Shown: positions 1 through 8,561, counted from the stretch's first letter. The stretch is 64,000 nucleotides of DNA from Asanoa iriomotensis (GCF_016862515.1 NZ_BONC01000005.1:142098-206097); one strand, 5' to 3'. Notes: generated by a model not told the origin, from the sequence alone. Numbers and translations: made by a program.

Positions 1-2641
1 CGGTCACCTCGTACAGCTCGGCCAGCGCGCCCCGGTCGCCGGCCTGGTAGCGGGCCATCGCGACGGTGATCCGGGCGTTGGTCTGCGTCTCGACGTTGCC
101 CAACCGTTCGGCGATCTCGGTGGCCGCGGTGGCCGCGGCGATCGCCGGGTCGCGCTCGTAGTTGAGCATGTGCAGCCGGCCCAGCTCGGCGTAGGCGTCG
201 GCCTTCTCGGTGGAGTCGGCCACCGCGTCGAACAGCTCGACCGCGCGGTCGAGGCAGGACAGCGCGGCCCGGCGGTCGGTGCGCAGCCAGGCGGCCTGGC
301 CGAGCAGGGTCCAGGCGCGTGCGGCGGAGGCGGCGTCGCCGTGCGCGTAGAGCCGGTCGGCGAGCGCGACCAGTTGGTCCGGGCCGCCGCCGGTGAGGAA
401 CTCGGCGCGGTCGCGGTAGAACGAGATCTCCGTGCGCAGCAGTTCGAGCTGGAGCCGGCCGCCCGGGTCGGACTGGTCGGCCAGCGCGATCGCCCGCTCG
501 ACGTGGTTGGTGGCCGCGTCGAGGGCGTGCAGGGCGTACGCGCGCCGCGCGGCCCGGTGCAAGGCCTCGCGGGCCGGAGCGCCGAACGGCGCCGGGTCGA
601 CGCCGAGCGTGCGGGCGATCTCGTGGGCCGCCCACCGGTGGTGGGCCAGCACCTCGGCCAGGTCGGTGTCGCGGCCGCGGGACAGCGCGTCGAGCCACTC
701 GGCGGTGCGTTCGTGCCGGGCCACCCGCTCGGTGCGCGGCAGCCGCTGGTAGCAGACGTCGCGGACCAGCACGTGCCCGAACCGGAACTCGGCCTGACCG
801 GCCATCGTGGAGGCCGGCTGCTCGTGCACGAAGTCGCGTTGCTCCAGCCGGCGCAGCGAGCGCTCGACCGACTCGACGTTGCGGCCCAGCGCCGCGGCCA
901 CCGCGCCGGGCCAGAACACCATGCCGACCACGGACGCGGCGAACAGCACCGTGCGGTCCTTGGGGTCGAGCAGGTCGAGCCGGTTGGCGATGACGGCGTG
1001 CACGCTGTCGGGCATCGGCAGGTCGAGGCGCTTCTCCAGCGACCAGCCCCGGCCGGACTGGCGCAGTGCGCCCTGCTCGATCAGCATCCGCACGTACTCG
1101 TGCGCGTAGAGCGGGTTGCCGTCGGCCAGCTCGACCAGCGGGCTGAGCATGTCGGCCGAGAACGCCGCCTGGCCGAACATGTGCGCGTAGAGGGCCGCGA
1201 TGCCGGTGGCCCGCAACGGCGGCAACGTGATGGCCAGCGAGCCGGGCAACGACGCGGCCCAGCCGGGGTCGCGGTCGATCAGCTCCGGCCGGGCGGTGCA
1301 GAGCAGCAGCAGGGGTACGTCCCGGGCGGACGCGCCGAGCAGCTCGACGAACCGCAGCATGCTCTCGTCGGCCCAGTGCAGGTCTTCGAAGACCAGCACG
1401 GTCGGCCGGCGCGCGGCGAGGGCCACCAGGAACCGGCGCCAGGCGGACTCGGCGTCCTCGGCCGCGAGCCGGCTCCCGGGCAGGCCGACCAGCGGTCGCA
1501 ACGCGTCGATCAGGCGGTCGGCCTCGCTCGCGCCGACCAGCTCGGACACGGCCTTGGTCAACCGCTGTGCGGCGGTGCCGGCGGGGTCGGTGTCGAGGAT
1601 GCCCGCTTCGGCCTTGACGATGTCGGCGACCGCGGCGAAGGCGACGTTCTCGCCGAACGGCGGACAGCGGCCCGTGCGCCAGGCGACCGGCTCGTCGATC
1701 AGCTGCTCGGCGTGCTTGAGCAGCTCGCGGACCAGCCGGCTCTTGCCGATGCCGGCCCGGCCGAAGACCGTGACCACCTGCGGCAGCCGCTCGCGCAGCG
1801 ACCGGTGCAGCGCGTTGACCAGCAGGCCCAGCTCGTGCTCGCGGTCGACCAGCGGGGTGGCGTCGGGCTCCTTGTCGACGTGGGGACGGCGGCGTGGCGC
1901 GACCGCGAGCCAGACCTCGGTCGGTGTGGACCGGCCGCGCAGCGTGACCGCCGGCTGGGCCTGGTAGCGGACGGTGTCCTTGGTCAGGGCGTAGGTGTTG
2001 CCGCAGACCAGCACGCCGCCGGGCGGCGCGGCCGACTGCAGCCGGGATGCGGTGTTGACCACGTCGCCGGCGACGATCGCCTGCCCGCCGTTGCGCGCCG
2101 CGGCGACGTCGACCAGCGCCTCGCCGGTCACCACGCCCACGCGGAACCGCAGGCCGGTCGCGTCGGCACCGTCGGGTGCGAAGCGGGACAGCACCCGCTG
2201 CAGCTCCAGCCCGGCGCGGACGCAGCGCAGCGGGTCGGTCTCGGTGGCGACAGGCGCGCCGAACAGCGCCATCACCGCGTCGCCGATGTATTTCTCGACC
2301 ACGCCGCCGTACTGCCCGACGACCCGGCGCGCGGCGGAGAAGAACCCCGTCTGCATCGCCCGGACCTGCTCAGGGTCGGACCGCTCGGCGTACGGAGTGA
2401 AGTCGATCAGGTCCACGAACAGCACGCTGACGCGGCGCCGGTCTTCCTGCGGGTCGCCGTTGCTCACCTCGGCGCGGTTGCCGCCCTCGCGCGGTGTGCC
2501 GCAGTTGGTGCAGAAAGCGGCATCCGCGGGGATGGGCCGGCCGCACTGTCGACACGGTGGAGCCAGCTCGGCACCGCAGCCGCCGCAGAATCGGTCCTTC
2601 TCGGCGGGGGTCCGGCCACAGCGTGCGCAGGCGGCGGGGAT
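1..2641 (-). CDS. Adenylate/guanylate cyclase-domain AAA ATPase (C-terminal part outside window)
   Basis: Large signalling ATPase that runs off the left edge. Read on the minus strand the order is: a double zinc ribbon (CARCGRTP, FCGGCGAE, CRQCGRPI, FCTNCG), a class III nucleotide cyclase domain (LFVDLIDFT and GDAVMALFG carry the two metal aspartates), an AAA ATPase with Walker A GRAGIGKSR and Walker B VLVFEDLHWAD, and then helical TPR-like repeats. This is the architecture of actinobacterial cyclase/LuxR-like ATPases of about 1,000-1,100 residues. The start is odd. The zinc-ribbon frame opens after a TGA at 2674-2672 and has no ATG, GTG or TTG until GTG at 2467. A GTG with a good GGAG site exists at 2649 but lies one base out of frame. 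I end the feature at the ATC at 2641, 7 nt after GGAG. Either the start is non-canonical, a base is missing, or translation begins at 2467 without the zinc ribbon. Confidence 0.85.
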   Translation of the reverse strand, partial: MPAACARCGRTPAEKDRFCGGCGAELAPPCRQCGRPIPADAAFCTNCGTPREGGNRAEVSNGDPQEDRRRVSVLFVDLIDFTPYAERSDPEQVRAMQTGFFSAARRVVGQYGGVVEKYIGDAVMALFGAPVATETDPLRCVRAGLELQRVLSRFAPDGADATGLRFRVGVVTGEALVDVAAARNGGQAIVAGDVVNTASRLQSAAPPGGVLVCGNTYALTKDTVRYQAQPAVTLRGRSTPTEVWLAVAPRRRPHVDKEPDATPLVDREHELGLLVNALHRSLRERLPQVVTVFGRAGIGKSRLVRELLKHAEQLIDEPVAWRTGRCPPFGENVAFAAVADIVKAEAGILDTDPAGTAAQRLTKAVSELVGASEADRLIDALRPLVGLPGSRLAAEDAESAWRRFLVALAARRPTVLVFEDLHWADESMLRFVELLGASARDVPLLLLCTARPELIDRDPGWAASLPGSLAITLPPLRATGIAALYAHMFGQAAFSADMLSPLVELADGNPLYAHEYVRMLIEQGALRQSGRGWSLEKRLDLPMPDSVHAVIANRLDLLDPKDRTVLFAASVVGMVFWPGAVAAALGRNVESVERSLRRLEQRDFVHEQPASTMAGQAEFRFGHVLVRDVCYQRLPRTERVARHERTAEWLDALSRGRDTDLAEVLAHHRWAAHEIARTLGVDPAPFGAPAREALHRAARRAYALHALDAATNHVERAIALADQSDPGGRLQLELLRTEISFYRDRAEFLTGGGPDQLVALADRLYAHGDAASAARAWTLLGQAAWLRTDRRAALSCLDRAVELFDAVADSTEKADAYAELGRLHMLNYERDPAIAAATAATEIAERLGNVETQTNARITVAMARYQAGDRGALAELYEVT

Positions 2642-2802
2642 GGCGACACTCCTAGCGACTTTCTGTCCCGGTCAAGGGCTTCGCAGCCTACGCGCGTCCA
2701 GCGGCTGTCAGGAACTGTCCTGTTGGCTTGCGGACAGTCCATTCCGATCGGCCGTCGGTAGAGTCGGCGCGGCGGAGATCCAATCGCGACAGGAGGACAT
2801 CG

Positions 2803-3093
2803 ATGGTTCACGTGCAGCTGGAGAAGGACTGGACCGACGGGACCGGGGTCGAGCACGCCGCGGGGGCGAGCGTCGACGTCGACGCCGCGACCCTGGCTCA
2901 GCTCCAGGCTGACGGCGTCGTGGCCGGTGACGAGGTGAAGGCGCAGGGCTGGATGGGTCCGACCCGCGAGGAGCCCGCGGCGCCCGAGCCGACGACGGAC
3001 ACCAAGGCGCAGGGGTGGATGGGTCCGACCGCGCCGCCGAAGGACACCAAGGCGGACGGCTGGATGGGCCCGACGGCGCCGCCGGCCGACTGA
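2803..3093 (+). CDS. Small protein with three KA(Q/D)GWMGPT repeats
   Basis: A 96-residue protein of unknown function. Its start is fixed by a perfect AGGAGG at 2791-2796, 6 nt before ATG 2803. Residues 1-45 form a small acidic segment (KDWTDGTG, ASVDVDAATLAQLQADGVV). It resembles the short phage-like domain in which a valine-aspartate strand precedes an alanine-rich helix. The rest carries three copies of KAQGWMGPT / KADGWMGPT spaced by acidic, Pro/Ala-rich linkers. There is no signal peptide or membrane segment. It is transcribed divergently from the cyclase gene and convergently with crp. I do not recognise a family for the repeats. Possibilities are a repeated binding motif or a multi-core modified peptide precursor, but no modifying enzyme is adjacent. 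Confidence 0.8.
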   Translation: MVHVQLEKDWTDGTGVEHAAGASVDVDAATLAQLQADGVVAGDEVKAQGWMGPTREEPAAPEPTTDTKAQGWMGPTAPPKDTKADGWMGPTAPPAD

Positions 3094-3106
3094 GCGACCT
3101 GACCGA

Positions 3107-3131
3107 GCCCCTGGCGCCACGCGCCGGGGGC
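3107..3131. terminator. Bidirectional hairpin between the WMGPT gene and crp
   Basis: GCCCCTGGCG and CGCCGGGGGC form a 10-bp stem with one U-G wobble and a 5-nt loop. It lies in the 53-nt gap between two convergent stop codons. There is no T-tract, which is common for actinomycete terminators. Confidence 0.55.
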
Positions 3132-3146
3132 TTCGTCGTATCCGGG

Positions 3147-3875
3147 TCAGCGGTCGGGCATGCCGGCGCGGCGGCGCAGCGCCGCGACGTCGGTGACCAC
3201 GATCCGGCGGCCCTCGGTGCGCAGCCAGCCGCGGTTGGCGAACGAGCCGATCGCCTGGTTGACGCTCTGCCGCGAGCCGCCCGCCATCTCGGCGAGCTGG
3301 CTCTGGTTGAGCTCGATGGTGATCATCGGCGCCTGGCTCTCACCGGCCAGCCGGACCAGCGTCTTGGCCACCCGGCCCGGCAGGTCGAGGAAGACGTGGT
3401 CGGCGTTCTGCTCGGTGAGGCGGCGGATCAGCGCGCCCAGCGAGCGCATCACGGCGTCGAGTATCCGCGGGTTGGAGTGCACCAGCTCCATGAACGCCGA
3501 GCGGGACAGCGCCAGCGCGGTGCAGTCCTCGATCGCCTCGGCGGACGTCGACCGGGTCGACGCGTCCAGGAGGGACACTTCGCCGAGTGTCCCGGGAGGA
3601 CGGACGACCGAGAGCACGGCGCGCTCGCCGGTCGGCGCGGTGACGAACACCGCGACAGCACCCCGGCGCAGCACGATCAGCGATTCGCCGGGGTCGTTCT
3701 CGACGAACAGCAACTGACCTTTGCGGTACGTGCGGGGCACGGCGGCGGCGATGACCCGCTGCCGAACCTCGGGCTCGAGCCCGGCGAACAGCTCGACCCC
3801 GGTCAGAGCGTCGCCAGGATCTGGCAGGCGACCCTCCACGGCCCGACCCCTCCCCGGCTCTTGGACACATCCCAC
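3147..3875 (-). CDS. Crp/Fnr family transcriptional regulator
   Basis: A 242-residue cyclic-nucleotide-type regulator. Residues ~25-140 are the cNMP-binding beta-roll. The phosphate-binding cassette GEVSLLDASTRSTSAEA keeps the Glu and the Arg-Ser that contact cAMP in E. coli Crp. A dimerisation helix follows, then a C-terminal winged helix (LNQSQLAEMAGGSRQSVNQA as recognition region). No cysteine cluster of the Fnr type is present. It lies one gene away from the cyclase-domain ATPase, so a cAMP (or cGMP) link is plausible, but that is inference. The first ~20 residues are Arg/Gly-rich and the true start may be a little downstream. Confidence 0.9.
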   Translation of the reverse strand: MGCVQEPGRGRAVEGRLPDPGDALTGVELFAGLEPEVRQRVIAAAVPRTYRKGQLLFVENDPGESLIVLRRGAVAVFVTAPTGERAVLSVVRPPGTLGEVSLLDASTRSTSAEAIEDCTALALSRSAFMELVHSNPRILDAVMRSLGALIRRLTEQNADHVFLDLPGRVAKTLVRLAGESQAPMITIELNQSQLAEMAGGSRQSVNQAIGSFANRGWLRTEGRRIVVTDVAALRRRAGMPDR

Positions 3876-4152
3876 TGACCGACCTATTCAGTCGGCAGCG
3901 TCAACACATCAGATCATGTCGTTCCTGTCGCGTGCTGTACACCCCTGAAATCGCTTCCGTGACAGTCCCGTGTTGTCCGTTCGGGCAGGCTCAGTGCCAG
4001 ACCCGCTGCTGGTGGGGGCCGGACGGGGGACTGGCGGGCCCGCTGGGGGGACGCGGGGCGGACCGGTCGGAAGAGATCACTGGGGGGTGTCTCTTCCGGC
4101 CGTTCGCCCATTTCCCGGCCCGCACACCCATCGGCGGCGCATAATCCCCGCC
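3876..4152. promoter_or_regulatory. Divergent intergenic region; leaderless -10 CATAAT at 4140
   Basis: 277 bases between crp (minus) and the phosphotransferase-like gene (plus), with no convincing gene. CATAAT at 4140-4145 sits 7 nt before GTG 4153, the classic geometry for a leaderless actinobacterial message. I saw no strong -35 for it and no Crp site. Confidence 0.45.
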
Positions 4153-5019
4153 GTGGCAGACGACGCGGTCGCGCTCGCGGCCCTGCGCGGCGGATGGCAG
4201 CACGTGCCGCGCCAACTCGACCCGGTGCGGCTCGGCAGCACCGAGGTCACCACCTGGGCGTCCAGCATCGCCGGCGCGGGTCACCTGGTCATCCGGGTGC
4301 CCGTGCGCAGGCGCCAACGGCTGGAGGCCGGCGTGGCCGCGGCCGGTCACCTCGCCGAGCGGGGCGTGCCGGTGGGCGAGCCGGTCCGGGGACTGTCCGG
4401 CGCGCTGGTCGCCGAGCACGACGGCTTCGCGTACGCGCTGGTGCGCTGCCCACCCGGCCGCCCGCTGGCCGCCGGCGACCCGATCGACCAGCAGTGGTGG
4501 GGCGACGCGCTGGGCCGGCTGCACGCCGGCATGGACGGGTTCGCCCACCCGGGTCTGGGGCCGTGGCACCGGGTGCGCCCGGACGCGGCACACCTCGACG
4601 TCGAGCCGTGGCTGCGGGGGGCGGTCGGGTCCGCGTACGCCGCGCTGACCCGCCTGACCGTGACCGACCGGCTCACCTACGGCGTCCTGCACGGCCGGCC
4701 GCGGGCCGCCGCGTTCCACCTCGACCCGGCGACCGGCCGCACCGGGGTGGTCTGCTGGGGCTGTGCGGCCACCGGCCCGTTGGTCGCCGACCTCGCGGCG
4801 GCCGTCAACCTCGCCGGCGACGCCGGCACCGACGAGCTCGTCGAGGGCTACGCCGCCACCGGGACCGTGCACCGCGACGAGATCGACGCCGCGCTGCCGG
4901 TGCTGCTGCGGTTCCACTGGGCGGCCCGGGCGGACGCCGCCGCCCGCCGGCTCACCGCGTCGCCCACCGACGACGAGGCCTGGACGACGCTGACCGCCGC
5001 CGCGGAGGCTCTCGCTTAA
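4153..5019 (+). CDS. Aminoglycoside-phosphotransferase-fold protein, probably catalytically degenerate
   Basis: 288 residues with the APH/choline-kinase family layout: an N-lobe with RVPVRRRQRLEAGVAAAGHL, a hinge (YALVRCPPGRPL), and a C-lobe with WWGDALGRLHAGM and YAALTRLTVTDRLTYGVLHG. The catalytic loop that should read HGDxHxxN is HGRPRAAAFH. The metal-binding (I/V)DW(D/E) is VCWGCA. So the catalytic base and the metal aspartate both appear lost, and this looks like a pseudoenzyme or a very divergent transferase. GTG 4153 was chosen because it follows CATAAT by 7 nt; in-frame starts further upstream would lie in non-coding sequence. Its stop overlaps that of the convergent DUF1028 gene by 4 nt. 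Confidence 0.75.
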   Translation: MADDAVALAALRGGWQHVPRQLDPVRLGSTEVTTWASSIAGAGHLVIRVPVRRRQRLEAGVAAAGHLAERGVPVGEPVRGLSGALVAEHDGFAYALVRCPPGRPLAAGDPIDQQWWGDALGRLHAGMDGFAHPGLGPWHRVRPDAAHLDVEPWLRGAVGSAYAALTRLTVTDRLTYGVLHGRPRAAAFHLDPATGRTGVVCWGCAATGPLVADLAAAVNLAGDAGTDELVEGYAATGTVHRDEIDAALPVLLRFHWAARADAAARRLTASPTDDEAWTTLTAAAEALA

Positions 5020-5849
5020 CCTTCGGCGCCGCGCAGGTGGGCCAGCACCAGCGGGTCGATCTTCCCGGGCACGATCCGTTCCTCGAGGTTCTCGACGCCG
5101 GCCCAGCTCGCCAGGGCCTCGTCCAGCGACGCGCCCTCGTGCCCGGCGGCGACCAGCCGGCCGCGCACCTCGGCCGCCAGCGTGCCGTCGAGCGGCAGCA
5201 GGGTGGCCGGGTCCGGCTTGCCGAACAGCAGTTCGTGGATGTCGAGCAGCCGGGTCAGCTCGGGCAGCGGCTCGGCGTGGTCGTCCACCCGCAGGTCGGC
5301 CACGACGTCGCTGGTCCCGCCGTAACCCTCGCCCCGCGCGACCACGAGCAGCGCCGCGCTCTGCCGCCCGCGCTTGTCGCCGCCCGCCTCGTCGCCGGCC
5401 CGCAGCGCGGCCAGCAGCCGCCGGGCCAGCGGGTCGGCCGGGTCGCCGGCCAGCCACGCCTCGTGCATCGCGTCCACCACCTGGGGACCGACCAGGATGT
5501 TGCCCTGGATCGCGACCCCGTCGCCGGCCACGCCGCCCGCCCAGTCGTGGCAGTCGGCGCCGGTGTAGGTGGCCCCGTCGCCGGTCGCGCCGACGACGCC
5601 GACCTGCCGCTGTGTCCGCCCGTCGTCGGCCGCGGTCAGCCCGGCGACCACGCCCGCGGCGTCCACACCGGTGCGCAGCAGCGCCAGCCCCTGCGGCCGG
5701 TAGGCCAGGTTGGCGTACGACTGCGTCGCGACGGCGCCGACCTGCGCCTCGGCGGCCGGCACGGCGGCGCCGACCGCGAGGAACTTGCTGGCGACAGCGA
5801 TGCCGTGGGAGTGCCCGTCAGCGGACCGCGCCACGATCGAGAACGTCAT
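5016..5849 (-). CDS. DUF1028 family protein
   Basis: 277 residues beginning MTFSIVARSADG, with the family blocks GIAVASKFLAVGAAVPAAEA, VGAVATQSYANLAYRPQGL and GDGVAIQGNILVGPQVVDAM. DUF1028 proteins are thought to be Ntn-hydrolase-like, but no activity is firmly assigned. The C-terminal third (LPELTRLLDIHELLFGKPD) is the extension seen in longer members. There is no signal peptide. It stands alone on its strand, back-to-back with RNase AS (51 nt gap). Confidence 0.88.
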   Translation of the reverse strand: MTFSIVARSADGHSHGIAVASKFLAVGAAVPAAEAQVGAVATQSYANLAYRPQGLALLRTGVDAAGVVAGLTAADDGRTQRQVGVVGATGDGATYTGADCHDWAGGVAGDGVAIQGNILVGPQVVDAMHEAWLAGDPADPLARRLLAALRAGDEAGGDKRGRQSAALLVVARGEGYGGTSDVVADLRVDDHAEPLPELTRLLDIHELLFGKPDPATLLPLDGTLAAEVRGRLVAAGHEGASLDEALASWAGVENLEERIVPGKIDPLVLAHLRGAEG

Positions 5850-5899
5850 GACCGGGCACGGTAACGAATCTCCTGGCGGATGGGCCAGGATGGTGGTCG

Positions 5900-6409
5900 A
5901 TGACCTACCGCTATTTCTACGACTGTGAGTTCATCGAGGACGGCCTGACGGTCGACCTCGTCTCGATCGGCGTGGTCGACGAGAACGGCCGCGAGTTCTA
6001 CGCCGTGTCGACCGAGTTCGACGGTTCACGGGCCGTGCCCTGGGTGCGCCGCAACGTGCTCGACAAGCTGCCGTCGCCCGCCGACCCGGCCTGGCGCTCG
6101 CGCGAGCGGATCCGCGACGACCTCTACGAGTTCCTGGTCGAGCCGCTGCGCGGGTCGGGCACCGGCGGCTCGCTGGAGCTGTGGGCCTGGTACGCCGCGT
6201 ACGACCACGTGGCGCTGGCCCAGCTCTGGGGCGCGATGCCGGCGTTGCCGCGGGTGATACCCCGGTTCACCAAGGAGCTCCGGCAGCTCTGGGACGACCT
6301 GGGCAAACCGCCGCTGCCGCCGGCCCCGGCCGACCAGCACGACGCGCTGGCCGACGCCCGGCACAACCTGGCCCGCTGGCACGCCATGCGGGCACCCGCC
6401 CGACCCTGA
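5900..6409 (+). CDS. RNase AS-type 3'-5' exoribonuclease (DEDDh)
   Basis: 169 residues, the size of the mycobacterial polyadenylate-specific exoribonuclease AS (Rv2179c). DEDD residues are visible: Asp and Glu in YFYDCEFIEDG, a third acidic site in the YAAYDHVAL segment, and the final histidine/aspartate in DQHDALADARHNLARWH. The family removes 3' adenylate tails from RNA and binds a divalent metal. It is a single gene with its own start and is not obviously in an operon. Confidence 0.92.
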   Translation: MTYRYFYDCEFIEDGLTVDLVSIGVVDENGREFYAVSTEFDGSRAVPWVRRNVLDKLPSPADPAWRSRERIRDDLYEFLVEPLRGSGTGGSLELWAWYAAYDHVALAQLWGAMPALPRVIPRFTKELRQLWDDLGKPPLPPAPADQHDALADARHNLARWHAMRAPARP

Positions 6410-6582
6410 CAGTTCATGTCACGGTGGGTGGGTCGCGCTGGTAGGCGAATTGCCCGGCGACTACAGTGCGCAGTTGGCGGCCCGCCCCGGGCCGGCAACG
6501 ACGCCGATCAACGATCCTGGGGCTTTCTGGCCATTTGTGCCCCCTATGGGGCGAGGATCGCGATCAGGAGGATGAGCAGATC

Positions 6583-7611
6583 ATGCGAATCGGCGTGCTT
6601 ACCGGCGGCGGAGACTGTCCCGGTCTGAACGCGGTGATCCGCGCGGTCGTCCGCAAGGGCGTCTCGACGTACGGTCACGACTTCGTGGGCTTCCGGGACG
6701 GCTGGCGCGGTCCGCTGGAAGGCCTCACCATGCCGCTGGGCATCCCCGAGGTCCGCGGCATCCTGCCGCGCGGCGGCACGATCCTCGGCTCCTCCCGCAC
6801 CAACCCGTTCAAGATCGAGAACGGCGTCGAGCAGATCAAGAACAACCTGCACGCCATGGGCGTCGACGCGCTGATCGCGATCGGCGGCGAGGACACGCTC
6901 GGCGTCGCCACCAAGCTGTACGACCTGGGCGTGCACGTGGTCGGCGTGCCGAAGACGATCGACAACGACCTGGGCTCGACCGACTACACGTTCGGCTTCG
7001 ACACCGCGGTCAACATCGCGATGGAGGCGATCGACCGCCTGCACACCACGGCGGAGAGTCACCACCGCACGCTGGTCGTCGAGGTCATGGGCCGGCACGC
7101 CGGCTGGATCGCCCTGCACGCGGGCCTCGCCGGCGGCGCCAACGTGATCCTGCTGCCGGAGCGCAACTTCGACGTCGAGCAGGTCGCGGGCTACGTCGAG
7201 AAGCGCTTCCAGCACCAGTACGCGCCGATCGTCGTCGTCGCGGAGGGCGCGCAGCCGCTGGACGGCCAGATGGTCCTGCACAACCAGGAGCTCGACGCGT
7301 TCGGCCACGTCCGGCTGGGCGGCATCGGCCAGTGGCTGGCCGAGCAGCTCGAGGCCAAGACCGGCAAGGAGGCCCGCACGGTCGTCCTCGGTCACATCCA
7401 GCGCGGTGGCACGCCGACCGCGTTCGACCGGGTGCTCGCCACCCGGCTGGGCCTGCACGCGATCGACGCGGCCAACGACGGCGACTGGGGCAAGATGGTC
7501 GCCCTCCAGGGCACCGACGTGGTCAGGGTGCCGCTGGTCGAGGCGACCAAGGAGCTCAAGACCGTGCCGCTGGAGCGCTACACCGAGGCTGAGGTCTTCT
7601 TCGGTTCCTGA
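6583..7611 (+). CDS. Phosphofructokinase, signature of the pyrophosphate-dependent type
   Basis: 342 residues starting MRIGVLTGGGDCPG, 15 nt after an AGGAGG-like site (CAGGAGGATGAG). It makes fructose 1,6-bisphosphate in glycolysis. The family motifs GGDCPGLN, PKTIDND, FDTA, MGRHAGW and the C-terminal RGG are all present. The substrate-deciding positions read GGEDT and PKTIDND, with Asp and Lys where ATP-dependent enzymes carry Gly. This is the pairing known for PPi-dependent PFK (for example Amycolatopsis methanolica) rather than the GGEGT of Streptomyces ATP-PFK. PPi use is therefore likely from sequence, but not proven. proC follows after 28 nt and may be co-transcribed. Confidence 0.93.
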   Translation: MRIGVLTGGGDCPGLNAVIRAVVRKGVSTYGHDFVGFRDGWRGPLEGLTMPLGIPEVRGILPRGGTILGSSRTNPFKIENGVEQIKNNLHAMGVDALIAIGGEDTLGVATKLYDLGVHVVGVPKTIDNDLGSTDYTFGFDTAVNIAMEAIDRLHTTAESHHRTLVVEVMGRHAGWIALHAGLAGGANVILLPERNFDVEQVAGYVEKRFQHQYAPIVVVAEGAQPLDGQMVLHNQELDAFGHVRLGGIGQWLAEQLEAKTGKEARTVVLGHIQRGGTPTAFDRVLATRLGLHAIDAANDGDWGKMVALQGTDVVRVPLVEATKELKTVPLERYTEAEVFFGS

Positions 7612-7639
7612 TCGACGCGGCACGAGGGGGCGGGCAGCC

Positions 7640-8452
7640 ATGACGGACAAGACGGTCGCCGTGATCGGCGCGGGCAAGATCGGTGAGCTGATGCTCTCCG
7701 GCCTCCTGCGCGCCGGTTGGCCCGTCGGCCGGCTGCTCGCCACCTCGCGCCGCCAGGAGCGGGCCGACGAGCTGCGCCAGCGGTACGGCGTCCGCGTCGT
7801 CGACAACCTCACCGCGGTCGCCGAGGCCGACGTGCTGGCCATCTCGGTCAAGCCGCAGGACGCGTCCGCGCTGCTGGCCGACATCGGCCCGAAGGTGCCC
7901 GGCGACAAGCTGGTCATCTCCCTCTGCGCCGGCCTGCCGACGAGCTTCTTCGCCAAGCGCCTGCAGGACGGCGTGCCGATCGTGCGGGTCATGACCAACA
8001 CGCCGGCGCTGGTCGACGAGGCGATGACGGCGATCTCCGCCGGCCCGCACGTGACGCCCGCTCACCTGGCCCTGGCCGAGGAGATGTTCAAGCCCCTCGG
8101 CGCGACGATCCGCGTGCCGGAGTCGCAGCAGGACGCGGTGACCGCACTCTCGGGCTCCGGACCGGCCTACTTCTACCTGCTGGTCGAGGCGATGGTCGAC
8201 GCCGGCATCCTGCTCGGCCTGCCCCGGCAGGTCGCGCACGACCTGATCGTGCAGACCGCGATCGGCTCGGCCGTGATGCTCCGCGACTCCGGCGAGCACC
8301 CGGTCAAGCTCCGCGAGGCGGTCACGTCGCCGGCCGGCACGACCATCTCGGCGATCCGCGAACTGGAGAACCACGGCGTCCGTGCGGCCCTGCTCGCGGC
8401 CCTCGAGGCGGCCCGCGACCGGGCGCGTGAACTGGCTGAACAGAACTCCTGA
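7640..8452 (+). CDS. proC: Pyrroline-5-carboxylate reductase
   Basis: 270 residues catalysing the last step of proline synthesis, NAD(P)H-dependent reduction of pyrroline-5-carboxylate. The N-terminal Rossmann segment is VAVIGAGKIGELMLSGLLRAG. The central SVKPQ and PIVRVMTNTPA blocks are present. The C-terminal dimer/active-site signature runs ALSGSGPAYFYLLVEAM to SPAGTTISAI. ATG 7640 follows GAGGGGGCGGGCAGCC, a usable Shine-Dalgarno. The length matches the family. Confidence 0.95.
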   Translation: MTDKTVAVIGAGKIGELMLSGLLRAGWPVGRLLATSRRQERADELRQRYGVRVVDNLTAVAEADVLAISVKPQDASALLADIGPKVPGDKLVISLCAGLPTSFFAKRLQDGVPIVRVMTNTPALVDEAMTAISAGPHVTPAHLALAEEMFKPLGATIRVPESQQDAVTALSGSGPAYFYLLVEAMVDAGILLGLPRQVAHDLIVQTAIGSAVMLRDSGEHPVKLREAVTSPAGTTISAIRELENHGVRAALLAALEAARDRARELAEQNS

Positions 8453-8561
8453 GCACCCGTTCGTGGTGATTCATTCACGCTGCTGAGGCTTTCGGACCTC
8501 CGCCACCGGGCCTTACTGTCATTACAGATGGTGAATCCCCGGTTGCAGGGAGGTACGGGCC

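Noticed and set aside
170..2761. 863-codon plus-strand open frame
   Set aside because: Antisense of the cyclase/AAA ATPase; composition is Gly/Arg/Gln-rich with no family motif, while the minus strand gives clear zinc-ribbon, cyclase and Walker motifs.
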